A stretch of DNA of 64,000 nucleotides from an uncultured Eubacteriales bacterium (GTDB lineage: Bacteria; Bacillota; Clostridia; Oscillospirales; UBA644): assembly GCA_959604355.1 (NCBI GenBank), contig CAUHAO010000007.1:19548-83547 (forward strand), written 5' to 3'. Below are positions 26,362-35,108 of the stretch, piece after piece. Both the position numbers and the translations under genes were made by a program. The notes beneath the pieces were generated by a model. The model was not told where the DNA came from. It searched no databases and worked only from the letters and a program-made list of their open reading frames with translations. Numbering within the stretch: position 1 is the first letter of the stretch; the number at the start of each line of letters is the position of its first letter.

Positions 26362-27783
26362 TCATTTCTTTTTATCGGACAATCTCTGCTCAAACCTGTC
26401 CTTTCGGGTATCCGCAGGGACGTTTGTGGGGTATTTTCCATTAAAGCAAGCGCTGCAAAAATCCATATTGCCCGTAAGTTCCGAAAGCTTATCTTCCGGA
26501 AAATAACCGAGAGAATCTGCACCTATGATACGCGCGATTTCCGGAACAGTATACTTACAGGCTACCAAATGCTCTTCGGAGTCTATATCGGTGCCGTAAT
26601 AGCAAGGGTGTAAAAACGGCGGCGAAGAGATACGGACGTGAACCTCTTTTGCTCCGGCGTCACGAAGCATCTTTACCACACGCCCCATCGTGTTTCCCCG
26701 AACAATAGAATCGTCAACCAGTACCACACGTTTATTCTTTATGCTTTCTTCCACCGCGGAAAGTTTGATCTTTACGCCGTCAAGGCGTGCACCCTGCCCG
26801 GGGATGATAAAGGTTCTGCCGATGTATTTATTCTTTATAAGCCCGATGCCGTAAGGAATGTGAGATTCCTGACTGAAACCAAGCGCTGCATCGAGTCCCG
26901 AATCCGGAGCGCCTATCACGATATCCGCATCACACGGATGTGCCTGCGCCAGTATTCTGCCCGCGCGAACGCGGGATGCGTGAACCGAAATGCCGTCAAT
27001 GACAGAATCCGGACGCGCAAAATAGATATACTCAAAAATGCAAAGTCTTTTTTTCTTTTCACCGCAATGCTCTCTGAGGGAAACGAGGCCGTTTTCTGAA
27101 AAAACCAGTATCTCGCCGGGGTCCACATCGCGTATAACCTCACCGCCGACAGCCTTGATCGCGCAGCTTTCCGATGCGACGATATACATACCGTCGGGAG
27201 TCCTGCCGTAGCAAAGAGGACGGAAGCCGTAAGGGTCTCTTACACATATCAGCTTACGGGGGGACATGAGCACAAGCGAATAAGCCCCGTCAAGGCTGTT
27301 CATTGCCGCACTGACGGCTTCTTCGATAGAGCCTGTTTTGAGTCGTTCTCTTGTGATGATGTAGGCAATGGTTTCGGTATCGCTTGTAGTATGGAAAATG
27401 GCGCCCTGGAGTTCAAGTTCATTTCTGAGTTCCACAGCATTGGAAAGGTTACCGTTATGCGCCAGAGCCATTCTGCCTTTTTGATGATTGACCTCAATAG
27501 GCTGACAGTTGTTTCTGTTAGTTCCGCCCGTGGTGCCGTAACGGACGTGGGCCACAGCCATCGTGCCTTTCGGCAAACGTGACAGGATGTCACCTGAAAA
27601 AACCTCGTTGACAAGGCCCAAATCTTTATGGGATACAAATAATCCGTCATCGTTGACAACAATGCCGCAGCTCTCCTGTCCACGATGCTGTAAGGTATAT
27701 AATCCATAATAAGAAATGCTTGCTACATCGCACGGTTTCGGTGCCATCACACCGAACACTCCGCATTCTTCGTGAATACTCAT
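26362..27783 (-). CDS. purF: Amidophosphoribosyltransferase
   Basis: 473 residues, the B. subtilis-type enzyme. A short propeptide (MSIHEE) precedes the nucleophile Cys7 (ECGVFG), exposed by self-processing. The PRPP site is VVLVDDSIVRGNT. The cysteines expected to hold a 4Fe-4S cluster are present, including KRLCIFEYIYF and FCSACF. It commits PRPP to purine synthesis. The unusual partners downstream are carAB and dapFL, not other pur genes. The region upstream has a promoter-terminator element (27915-28005). Confidence 0.96.
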   Translation of the reverse strand: MSIHEECGVFGVMAPKPCDVASISYYGLYTLQHRGQESCGIVVNDDGLFVSHKDLGLVNEVFSGDILSRLPKGTMAVAHVRYGTTGGTNRNNCQPIEVNHQKGRMALAHNGNLSNAVELRNELELQGAIFHTTSDTETIAYIITRERLKTGSIEEAVSAAMNSLDGAYSLVLMSPRKLICVRDPYGFRPLCYGRTPDGMYIVASESCAIKAVGGEVIRDVDPGEILVFSENGLVSLREHCGEKKKRLCIFEYIYFARPDSVIDGISVHASRVRAGRILAQAHPCDADIVIGAPDSGLDAALGFSQESHIPYGIGLIKNKYIGRTFIIPGQGARLDGVKIKLSAVEESIKNKRVVLVDDSIVRGNTMGRVVKMLRDAGAKEVHVRISSPPFLHPCYYGTDIDSEEHLVACKYTVPEIARIIGADSLGYFPEDKLSELTGNMDFCSACFNGKYPTNVPADTRKDRFEQRLSDKKK

Positions 27784-27914
27784 GTCTTCCCTCCGCTAAT
27801 AAAAATATTGCGCTTACAAAGTCTCTGTCAATATCGCCGCTCCGGCCATGCACAAGCCGATGTTCCTCTCCTTACGACCGGCATCAGCAACACCTCAAAC
27901 GGTGTTTTTGCAAC
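27784..27914 (-). promoter_or_regulatory. purF leader region downstream of the early terminator
   Basis: The 131 bp before the purF ATG contain a small hairpin (AACACC/GGTGTT near 27890-27907), GC-rich segments that could fold, and a second possible promoter (TTGACA then TATTTT at 18 bp, ~27800-27830). No purine, PRPP or ZTP riboswitch consensus could be matched by eye. CGGAGGG precedes the ATG. Confidence 0.4.
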
Positions 27915-27963
27915 AAAAAAGGCAATGGGGTCTTTAATGTTTTTCATTAAAGACCCCATTGCC
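27915..27963 (-). terminator. 19-bp perfect terminator hairpin at the start of the purF leader
   Basis: Stem 27921-27939 with 27945-27963 (19 bp, no mismatch), loop of five T on the plus strand, followed on the minus strand by U6 (27915-27920). It begins only ~7 nt after the predicted start site of the promoter at 27977-28005. Confidence 0.9.
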
Positions 27964-27976
27964 TTTACACTCAAGT

Positions 27977-28005
27977 AATATACTTCACTTTCGGCTTTTT
28001 GTCAA
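27977..28005 (-). promoter_or_regulatory. Strong promoter upstream of purF that runs into the terminator
   Basis: Minus strand TTGACA (28000-28005), 17 bp, TATATT (27977-27982). Predicted start is near 27970. Full-length transcription of purF from here requires reading through the 27921-27963 hairpin. Otherwise it yields an RNA of ~55 nt. Confidence 0.75.
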
Positions 28006-28122
28006 TCACCAAATGAAATGTTTTGCAATTTTTTCGATTTTCAAAGGAAAATTCCATGATCATCCGACGAAAATCATGTCTCGTAAAAAACGACTTTCGC
28101 GTCTTTTTTTGTTTTAATGAAT

Positions 28123-28695
28123 TCAATCAAATTCGTATATGCGTTTTTCCGTATTAACCATGTGTGAAAGGTGAACGATATAAATGACGGTGAGAATATT
28201 CTGCAAGCCCATATAAACTATACACACACCCGAGACAATCATCATCGCATTGTGCGCACCTATCGGATCTATGAGCAAAAATATGCCCGCAGCGAGAGAA
28301 AGTACTGCGCCCACGAGTATGAGCCACCACTCACCGAAGCCGAAACGTTTCGCGTCTATCCCCGTCTGGAATTTCAACGCGCTTGAAATGAGAAGACATA
28401 TCCCGATAGCGAAAACGAACGCCGAAATTACAGCTCGTGCAAAAATTGCAAGAAGAATACCGGCGGCAGCCACAGCGAAACCTACAGCAAAATCGAATCT
28501 GAACGGAACACGAGCGCTGCGTTCACGGAAATAACCTACTATTTTTATAAGCCCGTAAACTACGAGTCCCGCCGCCGCGACATAGCACAGCACGAGCGAC
28601 GACGTTTCGGGGAACGCAATGACCGCAATGCCGAGAATCACGAGCACCGTGGAGAGAATTATATAAAGCCACTTAACTTTTTTTATCATTGTCAT
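28123..28695 (-). CDS. HdeD/DUF308-family membrane protein
   Basis: 190 residues with about six hydrophobic helices (LYIILSTVLVILGIAVIAF, LVLCYVAAAGLVVYGLI, FAVGFAVAAAGILLAIFA, VISAFVFAIGICLLISSAL, WLILVGAVLSLAAGIFLLI, and a last one), the repeated small-residue helix pattern of DUF308/HdeD proteins. Function is unknown; E. coli HdeD is linked to acid resistance. Upstream ATGs at 28773 and 28734 are excluded because the promoter -10 (28733-28738) overlaps the latter. The start at 28695 follows CCGGAGGA. Confidence 0.8.
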   Translation of the reverse strand: MTMIKKVKWLYIILSTVLVILGIAVIAFPETSSLVLCYVAAAGLVVYGLIKIVGYFRERSARVPFRFDFAVGFAVAAAGILLAIFARAVISAFVFAIGICLLISSALKFQTGIDAKRFGFGEWWLILVGAVLSLAAGIFLLIDPIGAHNAMMIVSGVCIVYMGLQNILTVIYIVHLSHMVNTEKRIYEFD

Positions 28696-28732
28696 AGTCT
28701 TGTCCTCCGGAAAACATTTATTTTGCATATCC

Positions 28733-28761
28733 ATTATATCACCTTTTCGGTAAATAATCAA
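28733..28761 (-). promoter_or_regulatory. Promoter of the DUF308 gene; decides its start
   Basis: Minus strand TTGATT (28756-28761), 17 bp, TATAAT (28733-28738), with TGA before the -10. Its -10 contains the first AT of a would-be upstream ATG, so translation must start downstream. Confidence 0.78.
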
Positions 28762-28839
28762 GTATATTTTCAAAAAAATCTGTTTTCGGCGAATCGGTAA
28801 AAGTAAACCGGCAGATCGGCTATTTCAGCCTGACTTATT

Positions 28840-30660
28840 TTATTTTGCGCTGGCCGAACCGAGAGTAGTGCCGCCGAGAATGAAGGTGTATTCGCCTCCC
28901 GGAACGAGCCCTTCGGAGCATATCAATATGCATCCGTATGCTTTCGGGGGTATGATATCGAGGAGTGCCGATGACGAGGCGTCAACGACTTTGAGCTGAG
29001 TGTCAGCCTTACCGTCGAGAGACACGAAAATATACGGCTGTGAACCGCTTGAAACGCCCTGCGCCATGCCTGTGCTGCCCAGAGCGATGAGTGTACCGCC
29101 CGTAACGGTGCAGGATCGGTCATAGTCGAGTGCCGCGTTGCCGTTATCCGTCGGACCGTAGACGAGAACATATCCGCCCGTCATTTCGACTGTGCCGTTG
29201 GAGTCTATGCCGTCACCAGAGGCGTTGACTATGTATTTGCCGCCGCTTATTTTTATCTCTCCGCTTGATGACGAGAACATACCCATACCAGGTCTGCCGG
29301 AAATGGAAGATGAATCCGAGCCGCCGGCAGCATTAAAGCCGTCATCTGTTGCGATTATCGAGACATCCCCGCCCCGAAGGTCGAGAGTCGCCGCCTCGAG
29401 ACCTTCATAACTCTTATTTATCATTATCGTGCCGCCGCTTATAACGAGCGTATCATCGGCATGGATGCCGTCGTCGCCCGAGCAAATACGAGCGCTCGCG
29501 CCGCTTATGATCACATTGCCGTTACAACATATACTGTCGTCGGAGGAATCTATGTCGAGCGTGCCGCCCGATACCGTGATATTATTCTGCGCTTTAAGAC
29601 CTTTCGCACTTTCTGTATCCGATGAGGTTTTTGAACTTTCCTTTCCTCCCGGGGCTCCTCGTCCTCCGGGGCCGCCCATACCGCCCGCAGACCATTGTCC
29701 CCAGCCGCCGGGTCTACCAGCAGATGAAGAAGTGCTTGAATTCACACTGCCGCCGCCCGTAACAAGAGTAATTCTTCCTCCGGTAACGTTTAGATCTGTT
29801 GCCGCCTGAATCGCGTCATGCGTCGAGGTTATGTTGACAGTTCCGCCATCGACATTGATATACCCTTTTCCGTCATCCGTATTTTTCGTTTTCAGCCCGT
29901 CGTCGCCCGCAGTAACGGTAACCGAGCCCGATGCTATGATAACGGAATCCTTCCCGACAATCCCGTCGCCGACTGCCGTTACGGAAAGTGTCGCTTTTTC
30001 AAAACGGAAATCATCCTTTGTGTGTATGCCTTTTTCGTAATTTGCATTAATATTGAGTACGCCTTGACCCGTTATTTTGAGGTCATCGCGGCTGAATATG
30101 CACGCGTCCTCTTCCTCATCACCCAAAACAAACGTGTATTCCGCGCCGTCCGTGAGAGTGTTTTCTGTACCCTCTTCAAGTTCGATAACAAGTTTGTCCC
30201 CGACGTTGGCAACATATATCGCCGCGCCGTTTCCGCAAGTCACATTGATGCCGCCGAAAACAAGCTTTGTCTTTTCGCTGTCGGAAGAATCAACAACTAT
30301 GCGCCCGTTGAACGTGCCTTTGAAATAAAATGTTCCAGACATATTTACAGTCACGGTCGAGCCCGAAACAGATGCCCCCATGCCTGAAATCTGCGCGGTA
30401 TTTCCGAGAAGAGTTACCTTAGCGGTATACGTTTTTGTATCAGAAGGAGCGTCTTGAGGTGAATATGTTGAACGCTCTGTCGGAACGTCCGTTGCTTCAT
30501 CCGAAGGAATTTCAGAATCAGCATCCGTGAAGGCTTCCGTGCGTCTCTCTGTCGGTGTTGAAGACGGGGATTCCGTAGAATATACGGGGATTTTCACATC
30601 ACAAGCAGAGAGAATTATCACGAAGCAGACAAGGAGCACCGCAAAAGATCCGAACTTCAT
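28840..30660 (-). CDS. Lipoprotein with Cthe_2159-type carbohydrate-binding beta-helix
   Basis: 606 residues. The start at 30660 follows AAAGGAAG and gives a lipoprotein signal with lipobox LSAC (Cys20); a longer frame upstream has no signal. A Ser/Thr/Pro-rich linker (~30-80) leads to a right-handed beta-helix built from repeats such as GGTVNITSTHDAIQAATDLNV and SGDDGIHADDTLVISGG, the pattern of DUF4353/Cthe_2159 proteins, a Ca-dependent polysaccharide-binding family. A Gly/Pro-rich insert (GRPGGWGQWSAGGMGGPGGR) breaks the helix around the middle. It is probably surface-anchored and binds cell-wall or plant polysaccharide. It is divergent from the lyxose isomerase-like gene. Confidence 0.85.
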   Translation of the reverse strand: MKFGSFAVLLVCFVIILSACDVKIPVYSTESPSSTPTERRTEAFTDADSEIPSDEATDVPTERSTYSPQDAPSDTKTYTAKVTLLGNTAQISGMGASVSGSTVTVNMSGTFYFKGTFNGRIVVDSSDSEKTKLVFGGINVTCGNGAAIYVANVGDKLVIELEEGTENTLTDGAEYTFVLGDEEEDACIFSRDDLKITGQGVLNINANYEKGIHTKDDFRFEKATLSVTAVGDGIVGKDSVIIASGSVTVTAGDDGLKTKNTDDGKGYINVDGGTVNITSTHDAIQAATDLNVTGGRITLVTGGGSVNSSTSSSAGRPGGWGQWSAGGMGGPGGRGAPGGKESSKTSSDTESAKGLKAQNNITVSGGTLDIDSSDDSICCNGNVIISGASARICSGDDGIHADDTLVISGGTIMINKSYEGLEAATLDLRGGDVSIIATDDGFNAAGGSDSSSISGRPGMGMFSSSSGEIKISGGKYIVNASGDGIDSNGTVEMTGGYVLVYGPTDNGNAALDYDRSCTVTGGTLIALGSTGMAQGVSSGSQPYIFVSLDGKADTQLKVVDASSSALLDIIPPKAYGCILICSEGLVPGGEYTFILGGTTLGSASAK

Positions 30661-30752
30661 ATAAAATCTTCCTTTCATCTTTTCGTCTTTTATTATATGC
30701 TGAATTTTCGGTATAAAAATGAATTTCGGGAAAATTTTTGTGGCTAACACAC

Positions 30753-30781
30753 TTGATTTTGCATCGCAAATGTGATATATT
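30753..30781 (+). promoter_or_regulatory. Promoter of the D-lyxose isomerase-like gene
   Basis: TTGATT (30753-30758), 17 bp, TATATT (30776-30781), with TGA before the -10. Confidence 0.78.
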
Positions 30782-30811
30782 ATACATAGGAAGAATATAA
30801 GAGGAGAAAAA

Positions 30812-31504
30812 ATGAAGAGATCAAAGATAAACTCTATGATAAAGGACGCGGAACTGCTTTTTGAGCTCAACGGATTCCGCCTGCCGCCTTTCGCATACTT
30901 GATGCCGTCGGAATGGCTTACAAAAAGCGCATCGTATTCAGAGCTGAGGCATAACGGCCTCGGCTGGATGTGCACGGACTTCGGCGCGGATCACGGCGCT
31001 GTTATACGCTTCATTCTTCGCAGAGGCGACCCTGAAGCAGAGAAATACCGAAAACCGTATTCGGAAGAAATATTCATGTGCAGGAAAGGTACGAGTGTTC
31101 CTCCGCATTGCCATTTAAGCCGCATGCAGGATATTGTCAATCGGGGCGGCGGGGTTCTCACGGTAAGGATACTCGGCACACGGAAAGGCATGGAAAACGT
31201 GACTCTGCGCAAAGACGGGTTCACCTTCACCGTGCATCAGTACGGTTTAGTGAAGCTGTGCGAAGGCGAGAGTCTGACTATACCCGCCGGCTGTATACAT
31301 GAGATATGCGCGGACGGCGACGACGTGGCTGTGTCGGAAATATCGACATTCATGTGTATCACCTCCGACGACTATTTCACGGTAAGGAAGCCCGCACGGT
31401 CCCTGAAACTTGAAGAAGACGAACCCCCTTACAGACTTCTCATATCCGACTATAAAAATCTGTCGGCCTGCATTCGGAAAACAGTCTCCGACGACAAAAT
31501 TTAA
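30812..31504 (+). CDS. D-lyxose ketol-isomerase family cupin
   Basis: 230 residues, matching the bacterial D-lyxose isomerase family in length and motifs: an N-terminal helical segment (ELLFELNGFRLPPFAYL), then a cupin barrel with metal-binding histidines in PPHCHLSRMQDIVNRGGG, an acidic/His strand (VRILGTRKG, VHQYG) and GCIHEICADGDDVAVSEIST. The family interconverts D-lyxose and D-xylulose, and in some members mannose and fructose, with Mn. There are no sugar-transport or kinase partners nearby. GAGGAG precedes the ATG. Confidence 0.8.
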   Translation: MKRSKINSMIKDAELLFELNGFRLPPFAYLMPSEWLTKSASYSELRHNGLGWMCTDFGADHGAVIRFILRRGDPEAEKYRKPYSEEIFMCRKGTSVPPHCHLSRMQDIVNRGGGVLTVRILGTRKGMENVTLRKDGFTFTVHQYGLVKLCEGESLTIPAGCIHEICADGDDVAVSEISTFMCITSDDYFTVRKPARSLKLEEDEPPYRLLISDYKNLSACIRKTVSDDKI

Positions 31505-31525
31505 TAAAATATTCACTTTATTATG

Positions 31526-31554
31526 TTGAAATCAGCGAAAACCTGTGATATACT
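31526..31554 (+). promoter_or_regulatory. Promoter of ilvE
   Basis: TTGAAA (31526-31531), 17 bp, TATACT (31549-31554), with TGA before the -10. Confidence 0.78.
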
Positions 31555-31593
31555 GTATAAAAGACAAAAATTTCTCAGGAGAGGGAGATAATC

Positions 31594-32619
31594 ATGGAAA
31601 AGAAAAACATTGACTGGTCCAATCTCGGTTTCGGATATATCCAGACCGATAAAAGGTTTATTTCCAACTATAAAGACGGTGCGTGGGACGAAGGAACACT
31701 TACGTCCGACCCGAACGTCGTTATCAACGAATGTGCATGCGTACTGCAATATGCGCAGACCTGCTTTGAGGGTCTTAAAGCCTACACCACAGAGGACGGA
31801 CATATCGTAACGTTCCGCCCCGACCTCAACGCGGAACGTATGGAACAGTCCGCGGAGAGACTTGAAATGCCGGTTTTCCCGAAAGAGAAATTCATCGACG
31901 CTGTCGTGAAGACCGTTGAGGCAAACGAAGCATACGTTCCTCCGTACGGCTCGGGCGCAACGCTCTACATACGCCCGTATATGTTCGGCTCAAACCCTGT
32001 CATCGGCGTTAAGCCCGCGACAGAGTACCAGTTCAGAATTCTCGTCACACCCGTCGGACCGTATTTTAAAGGCGGTGTACGTCCGCTCAATCTGCGTATA
32101 AGCGATTTCGACCGCGCGGCGCCCCACGGCACAGGACACATCAAAGCGGGTCTTAACTACGCAATGAGCCTTCACGCGATAGTTTCCGCGCATAAAGAAG
32201 GTTTCGACGAGAATATGTATCTCGACGCTTCGAGCAGAACGAAGATCGAGGAGACAGGCGGTGCAAACATCATCTTTGTGACCAAAGACAACAAAGTTGT
32301 CACCCCCAAGTCTTCAAGCATCCTGCCATCCATCACCAGACGTTCCCTGATGTATGTCGCAAAAGAGTACCTCGGACTCGAAGTCGAGGAACGCGACATT
32401 TACCTTGCAGAAGTTCCTGACTTCGTCGAGTGCGGCCTCTGCGGCACTGCGGCTGTCATCTCCCCCGTCGGCACGCTCAACGACCACGGGAAAGTCATCA
32501 CCTTCGCAAACGGCTGCAAGGAAATGGGCCCCGTTACAAAGAAGCTTTACGAGACTCTCACAGGTATCCAGATGGGAAAAATCAAGGCTCCCGAGGGATG
32601 GATAAAAGTAATAAAATAA
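31594..32619 (+). CDS. ilvE: Branched-chain amino acid aminotransferase
   Basis: 341 residues, fold-type IV PLP aminotransferase. The N-terminal WDEGTLTSDPNVVINECA and QTCFEGLKAYTTEDG are family hallmarks; SEQ motifs include HIKAGLNYAMSL (PLP lysine) and EETGGANIIFVT. It transaminates the 2-oxoacids of leucine, isoleucine and valine, completing the pathway begun by leuA and cimA at 16-19 kb. It is a single gene between its own promoter and a terminator. Confidence 0.94.
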   Translation: MEKKNIDWSNLGFGYIQTDKRFISNYKDGAWDEGTLTSDPNVVINECACVLQYAQTCFEGLKAYTTEDGHIVTFRPDLNAERMEQSAERLEMPVFPKEKFIDAVVKTVEANEAYVPPYGSGATLYIRPYMFGSNPVIGVKPATEYQFRILVTPVGPYFKGGVRPLNLRISDFDRAAPHGTGHIKAGLNYAMSLHAIVSAHKEGFDENMYLDASSRTKIEETGGANIIFVTKDNKVVTPKSSSILPSITRRSLMYVAKEYLGLEVEERDIYLAEVPDFVECGLCGTAAVISPVGTLNDHGKVITFANGCKEMGPVTKKLYETLTGIQMGKIKAPEGWIKVIK

Positions 32620-32640
32620 TTATTTTTCTCATATTTTCAA

Positions 32641-32668
32641 GGCGGAAGAAAATTCTTCCGCCTCTTTT
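32641..32668 (+). terminator. Terminator after ilvE
   Basis: GGCGGAAGA (32641-32649) pairs with TCTTCCGCC (32654-32662), loop AAAT, followed by TCTTTT. Confidence 0.85.
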
Positions 32669-32763
32669 CGTACATGATTTATAAAAAACTGATAACAAAA
32701 AACGTTGTTTGTCGCAGTTCCTTTGATTTCTTGCAAATTTTTCCGCAAATGAAATGAAAACTA

Positions 32764-32792
32764 TTGATTTTACACAAAAGAAGTGCTATAAT
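32764..32792 (+). promoter_or_regulatory. Promoter of the NERD-like/MutS-pair operon
   Basis: TTGATT (32764-32769), 17 bp, TATAAT (32787-32792), with TGC before the -10. Predicted start near 32799, so the first gene must begin after that, at GTG 32827. Confidence 0.8.
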
Positions 32793-32826
32793 TAAGAAAA
32801 CTTATAGAATATTTCGAGGTGACACC

Positions 32827-33528
32827 GTGGAATTTCTGAGACTCATCGCATTGTTGCTGGTGTATGTCGGAGGCGGACTTTTCCTGCTGTTTGCGGTCAT
32901 CTTCCCGATATTAAGATACATAGTATGCCGCATATTTTTATTCATCAGATGCCTTTTCTGCCGCGCCGAGTTTTCGGAAGTCGGCTTTATGCGCTGTCTT
33001 ATACCGCATTTCGGCGATAAACCCGATATTCTGTTACTTTCCGGCAAAAACCTTTACGCTATAAAACTCATTTCTTTCCGAAAAACGAAAAAGACCGTCG
33101 TTTTTGCTTCCGATAAATACTGGGAAGTCGAAAACATCATACCTAACCCCCCGTCGGACAACGAAGGCGCCGCAGGAATGCTCTTTGTAAAATGGCACGA
33201 ATTGCGCGTATTCCGTCACACTCGGCGAGCCCCGTACGGTCTTATAAAATATACCGCGAACATAAACAAAGCCCTCGCGGACGAAAAAATCGACTGTGTT
33301 CCCGTATACTTATTCAGCCCGTCGGTAAAGCAGCTGCGCACACTCACGAAGGTCGATATGCTCAACGGCGACACTACGTTCTACGGCGTGGTGGTCGGCA
33401 ACGGATTTTACCCTGACAACGCAAAGCGCAGCGACCTTGACGCGAAGGAAAGCCGCCGAATCATGAAGACGGCAAAGAAAGCGCTTCGAGTCAAACTTCC
33501 CAAAGAAAGGAAAGGTTCAGCAACATGA
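32827..33528 (+). CDS. Membrane protein with NERD-like (nuclease-related) domain, unrecognised
   Basis: 233 residues. The start is GTG 32827 with GAGGTGA upstream. A hydrophobic N-terminus (~4-45, probably one long or two helices) precedes a soluble domain. The domain follows the NERD pattern loosely: DILLLSGKNLYAIKLI (67-82) at the position of the D...ExK core, then KYWEVENIIPNPPSDN (98-112) where NERD proteins have a conserved W and NP. The Glu of ExK appears as Ala78, so nuclease activity is doubtful. The C-terminus is basic. It overlaps the first MutS-like gene (ATGA) and so is likely part of one functional unit with both ATPases. The NERD assignment is inference; the gene could be a novel family. 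Confidence 0.6.
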   Translation: MEFLRLIALLLVYVGGGLFLLFAVIFPILRYIVCRIFLFIRCLFCRAEFSEVGFMRCLIPHFGDKPDILLLSGKNLYAIKLISFRKTKKTVVFASDKYWEVENIIPNPPSDNEGAAGMLFVKWHELRVFRHTRRAPYGLIKYTANINKALADEKIDCVPVYLFSPSVKQLRTLTKVDMLNGDTTFYGVVVGNGFYPDNAKRSDLDAKESRRIMKTAKKALRVKLPKERKGSAT

Positions 33529-35108
33529 AACTCTTCTTCGATCCGATAAAGACACCGCCGCAGCCCGCAAAACCCCTTGACAGATGTGTTGCACAGGATA
33601 TGCAGCTCGAAGAACTGCTGCATAATTTCATAGCGGACAGGGAAATGGAAGGCTCCGTTTACGACGTTGTGATGGATTTTTGTAGCGACGGAGACATAAT
33701 CCGATACAGGCAGAATATTCTCGGAGACCTCATTTACAGCGATGATGTTTACGGTATGTTCACCGCGCTCAAGGATAATCTGTTTGAACTGAAAATACTG
33801 TTTGAAATGGAAATGTTCAAACAAATACCCGAAATGAAATCCATGAAAACGTTCCTCGTGACGGAAAAATTCGTTGACATATATACAGCGCTTCTCGGAC
33901 GCGCGAAAGCGGCTAACAACTCTTCCCTTTCCGCGGAAACGAAAAAAATCATTGAAGATATCTGCGATGCGACGCGTGTGGCTGAGCTTGACACGATACG
34001 CAAAGACCTTGAAGGACTTCGCGAAAGCCTCAAAGAGCTTGAAAGGATACGTTTCAACCGCTTTTTCTCACGAGGTCAGAATATAGAAAACAGCATCATT
34101 CCCGCCACGAAAGAAAAATCCGTTACAACGGATATCGCCGAACTTGCGAAATGTATGGGCCTTGACGTGACGGAGGCGGAAGCCTGTGCACTTCAGGCAA
34201 GCCGCGAAATGACGCGCCCCGTATTCATCGCACTTTACAATGAATATCATCACATTTTCGAGCAAATAGACGCCTTCCATGACAAATACAACAGCACATT
34301 CGACATCGAATGGATAAACGTTATTCCAAAGCTCAACGCGATACTCGGCTTCGCGATAATGTATCGCCGCCTCCGAGAACGCGGATTTGCCATCGCGAAA
34401 GCGACGCAGGCGCCGTTGACAAACGTGAACGGTCTTTACAGTTTCTTTCTTGTTGACAAAGGCCTCACGCCCGCACAAGTAGTGAGCAATGATTACGTCT
34501 GCACCGACGACACGTCGTTCTTCTTCATAATGGGTCCCAATGCGGGCGGCAAGACGATATTCCTTTCTTCTGTCGGTCTGTGTCAGCTCTTTTTCCAGGC
34601 GTGCGGATTCGTTCCCGCTTCACGCGCGCAGATCAAGATAATGAAAAGAATGTTCACACACTTCCCCGTCGAGGAATACAATGACAACTCGGGCAGGCTT
34701 GTCGAAGAGCAGGGACGTGTTGAAAAGATATTCGGAGATGTCACCGACGGTGAATGTCTTGCGCTGTTCAACGAAACATATTCCTCCACGAAAGCGGATA
34801 TAGCGTATAAGCTCTCCGTAGAGCTCTGTGAAAAAGCCCGTGCCACGCGTCTTTCGGGAATTTTCGTCACCCACCTGCACTCACTCAAGGATTACGCCCG
34901 CGAGACCGTCTGCCGTGCGCCTCATATCGGAGCTCTGACGGCGATGAAAGATAAAAGAACGGGCGCACGTACATATAAGATAGTTCCGATGAGCGACCAG
35001 AACTCGTCCTTCGCAAAGGATATCCTCGAAAAATATGACATGACCGTTGAACAGATATTCGACAGAATACAAACAAAGCAGAAGGAGGACAAAGCTCATG
35101 TTTCCTGA
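33525..35108 (+). CDS. MutS-like ATPase 1 (no mismatch-recognition domain)
   Basis: 527 residues. The C-terminal ~200 are MutS domain V: Walker A MGPNAGGKT (~335-343), FVPASRAQIKIMKRMFTHF, a signature-like DNSGRLVEEQGRVEKIF, Walker B region CLALFNETYSST (~411-422) and VTHLHSL. Canonical MutS has DE in Walker B; here it is NE. Upstream is a helical lever/clamp-like region. The N-terminal mismatch-binding and connector domains of MutS1 and the Smr tail of MutS2 are both missing. MutS relatives form dimers that clamp nucleic acid or act as ATP switches; the target here is unknown. It overlaps the next gene, a paralogue, by 11 nt. Confidence 0.85.
   Translation: MKLFFDPIKTPPQPAKPLDRCVAQDMQLEELLHNFIADREMEGSVYDVVMDFCSDGDIIRYRQNILGDLIYSDDVYGMFTALKDNLFELKILFEMEMFKQIPEMKSMKTFLVTEKFVDIYTALLGRAKAANNSSLSAETKKIIEDICDATRVAELDTIRKDLEGLRESLKELERIRFNRFFSRGQNIENSIIPATKEKSVTTDIAELAKCMGLDVTEAEACALQASREMTRPVFIALYNEYHHIFEQIDAFHDKYNSTFDIEWINVIPKLNAILGFAIMYRRLRERGFAIAKATQAPLTNVNGLYSFFLVDKGLTPAQVVSNDYVCTDDTSFFFIMGPNAGGKTIFLSSVGLCQLFFQACGFVPASRAQIKIMKRMFTHFPVEEYNDNSGRLVEEQGRVEKIFGDVTDGECLALFNETYSSTKADIAYKLSVELCEKARATRLSGIFVTHLHSLKDYARETVCRAPHIGALTAMKDKRTGARTYKIVPMSDQNSSFAKDILEKYDMTVEQIFDRIQTKQKEDKAHVS

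Noticed and set aside
27784..27914. Purine, PRPP or ZTP riboswitch in the purF leader
   Set aside because: No conserved core of these aptamers could be matched by eye; a covariance-model search (Rfam) would be decisive.
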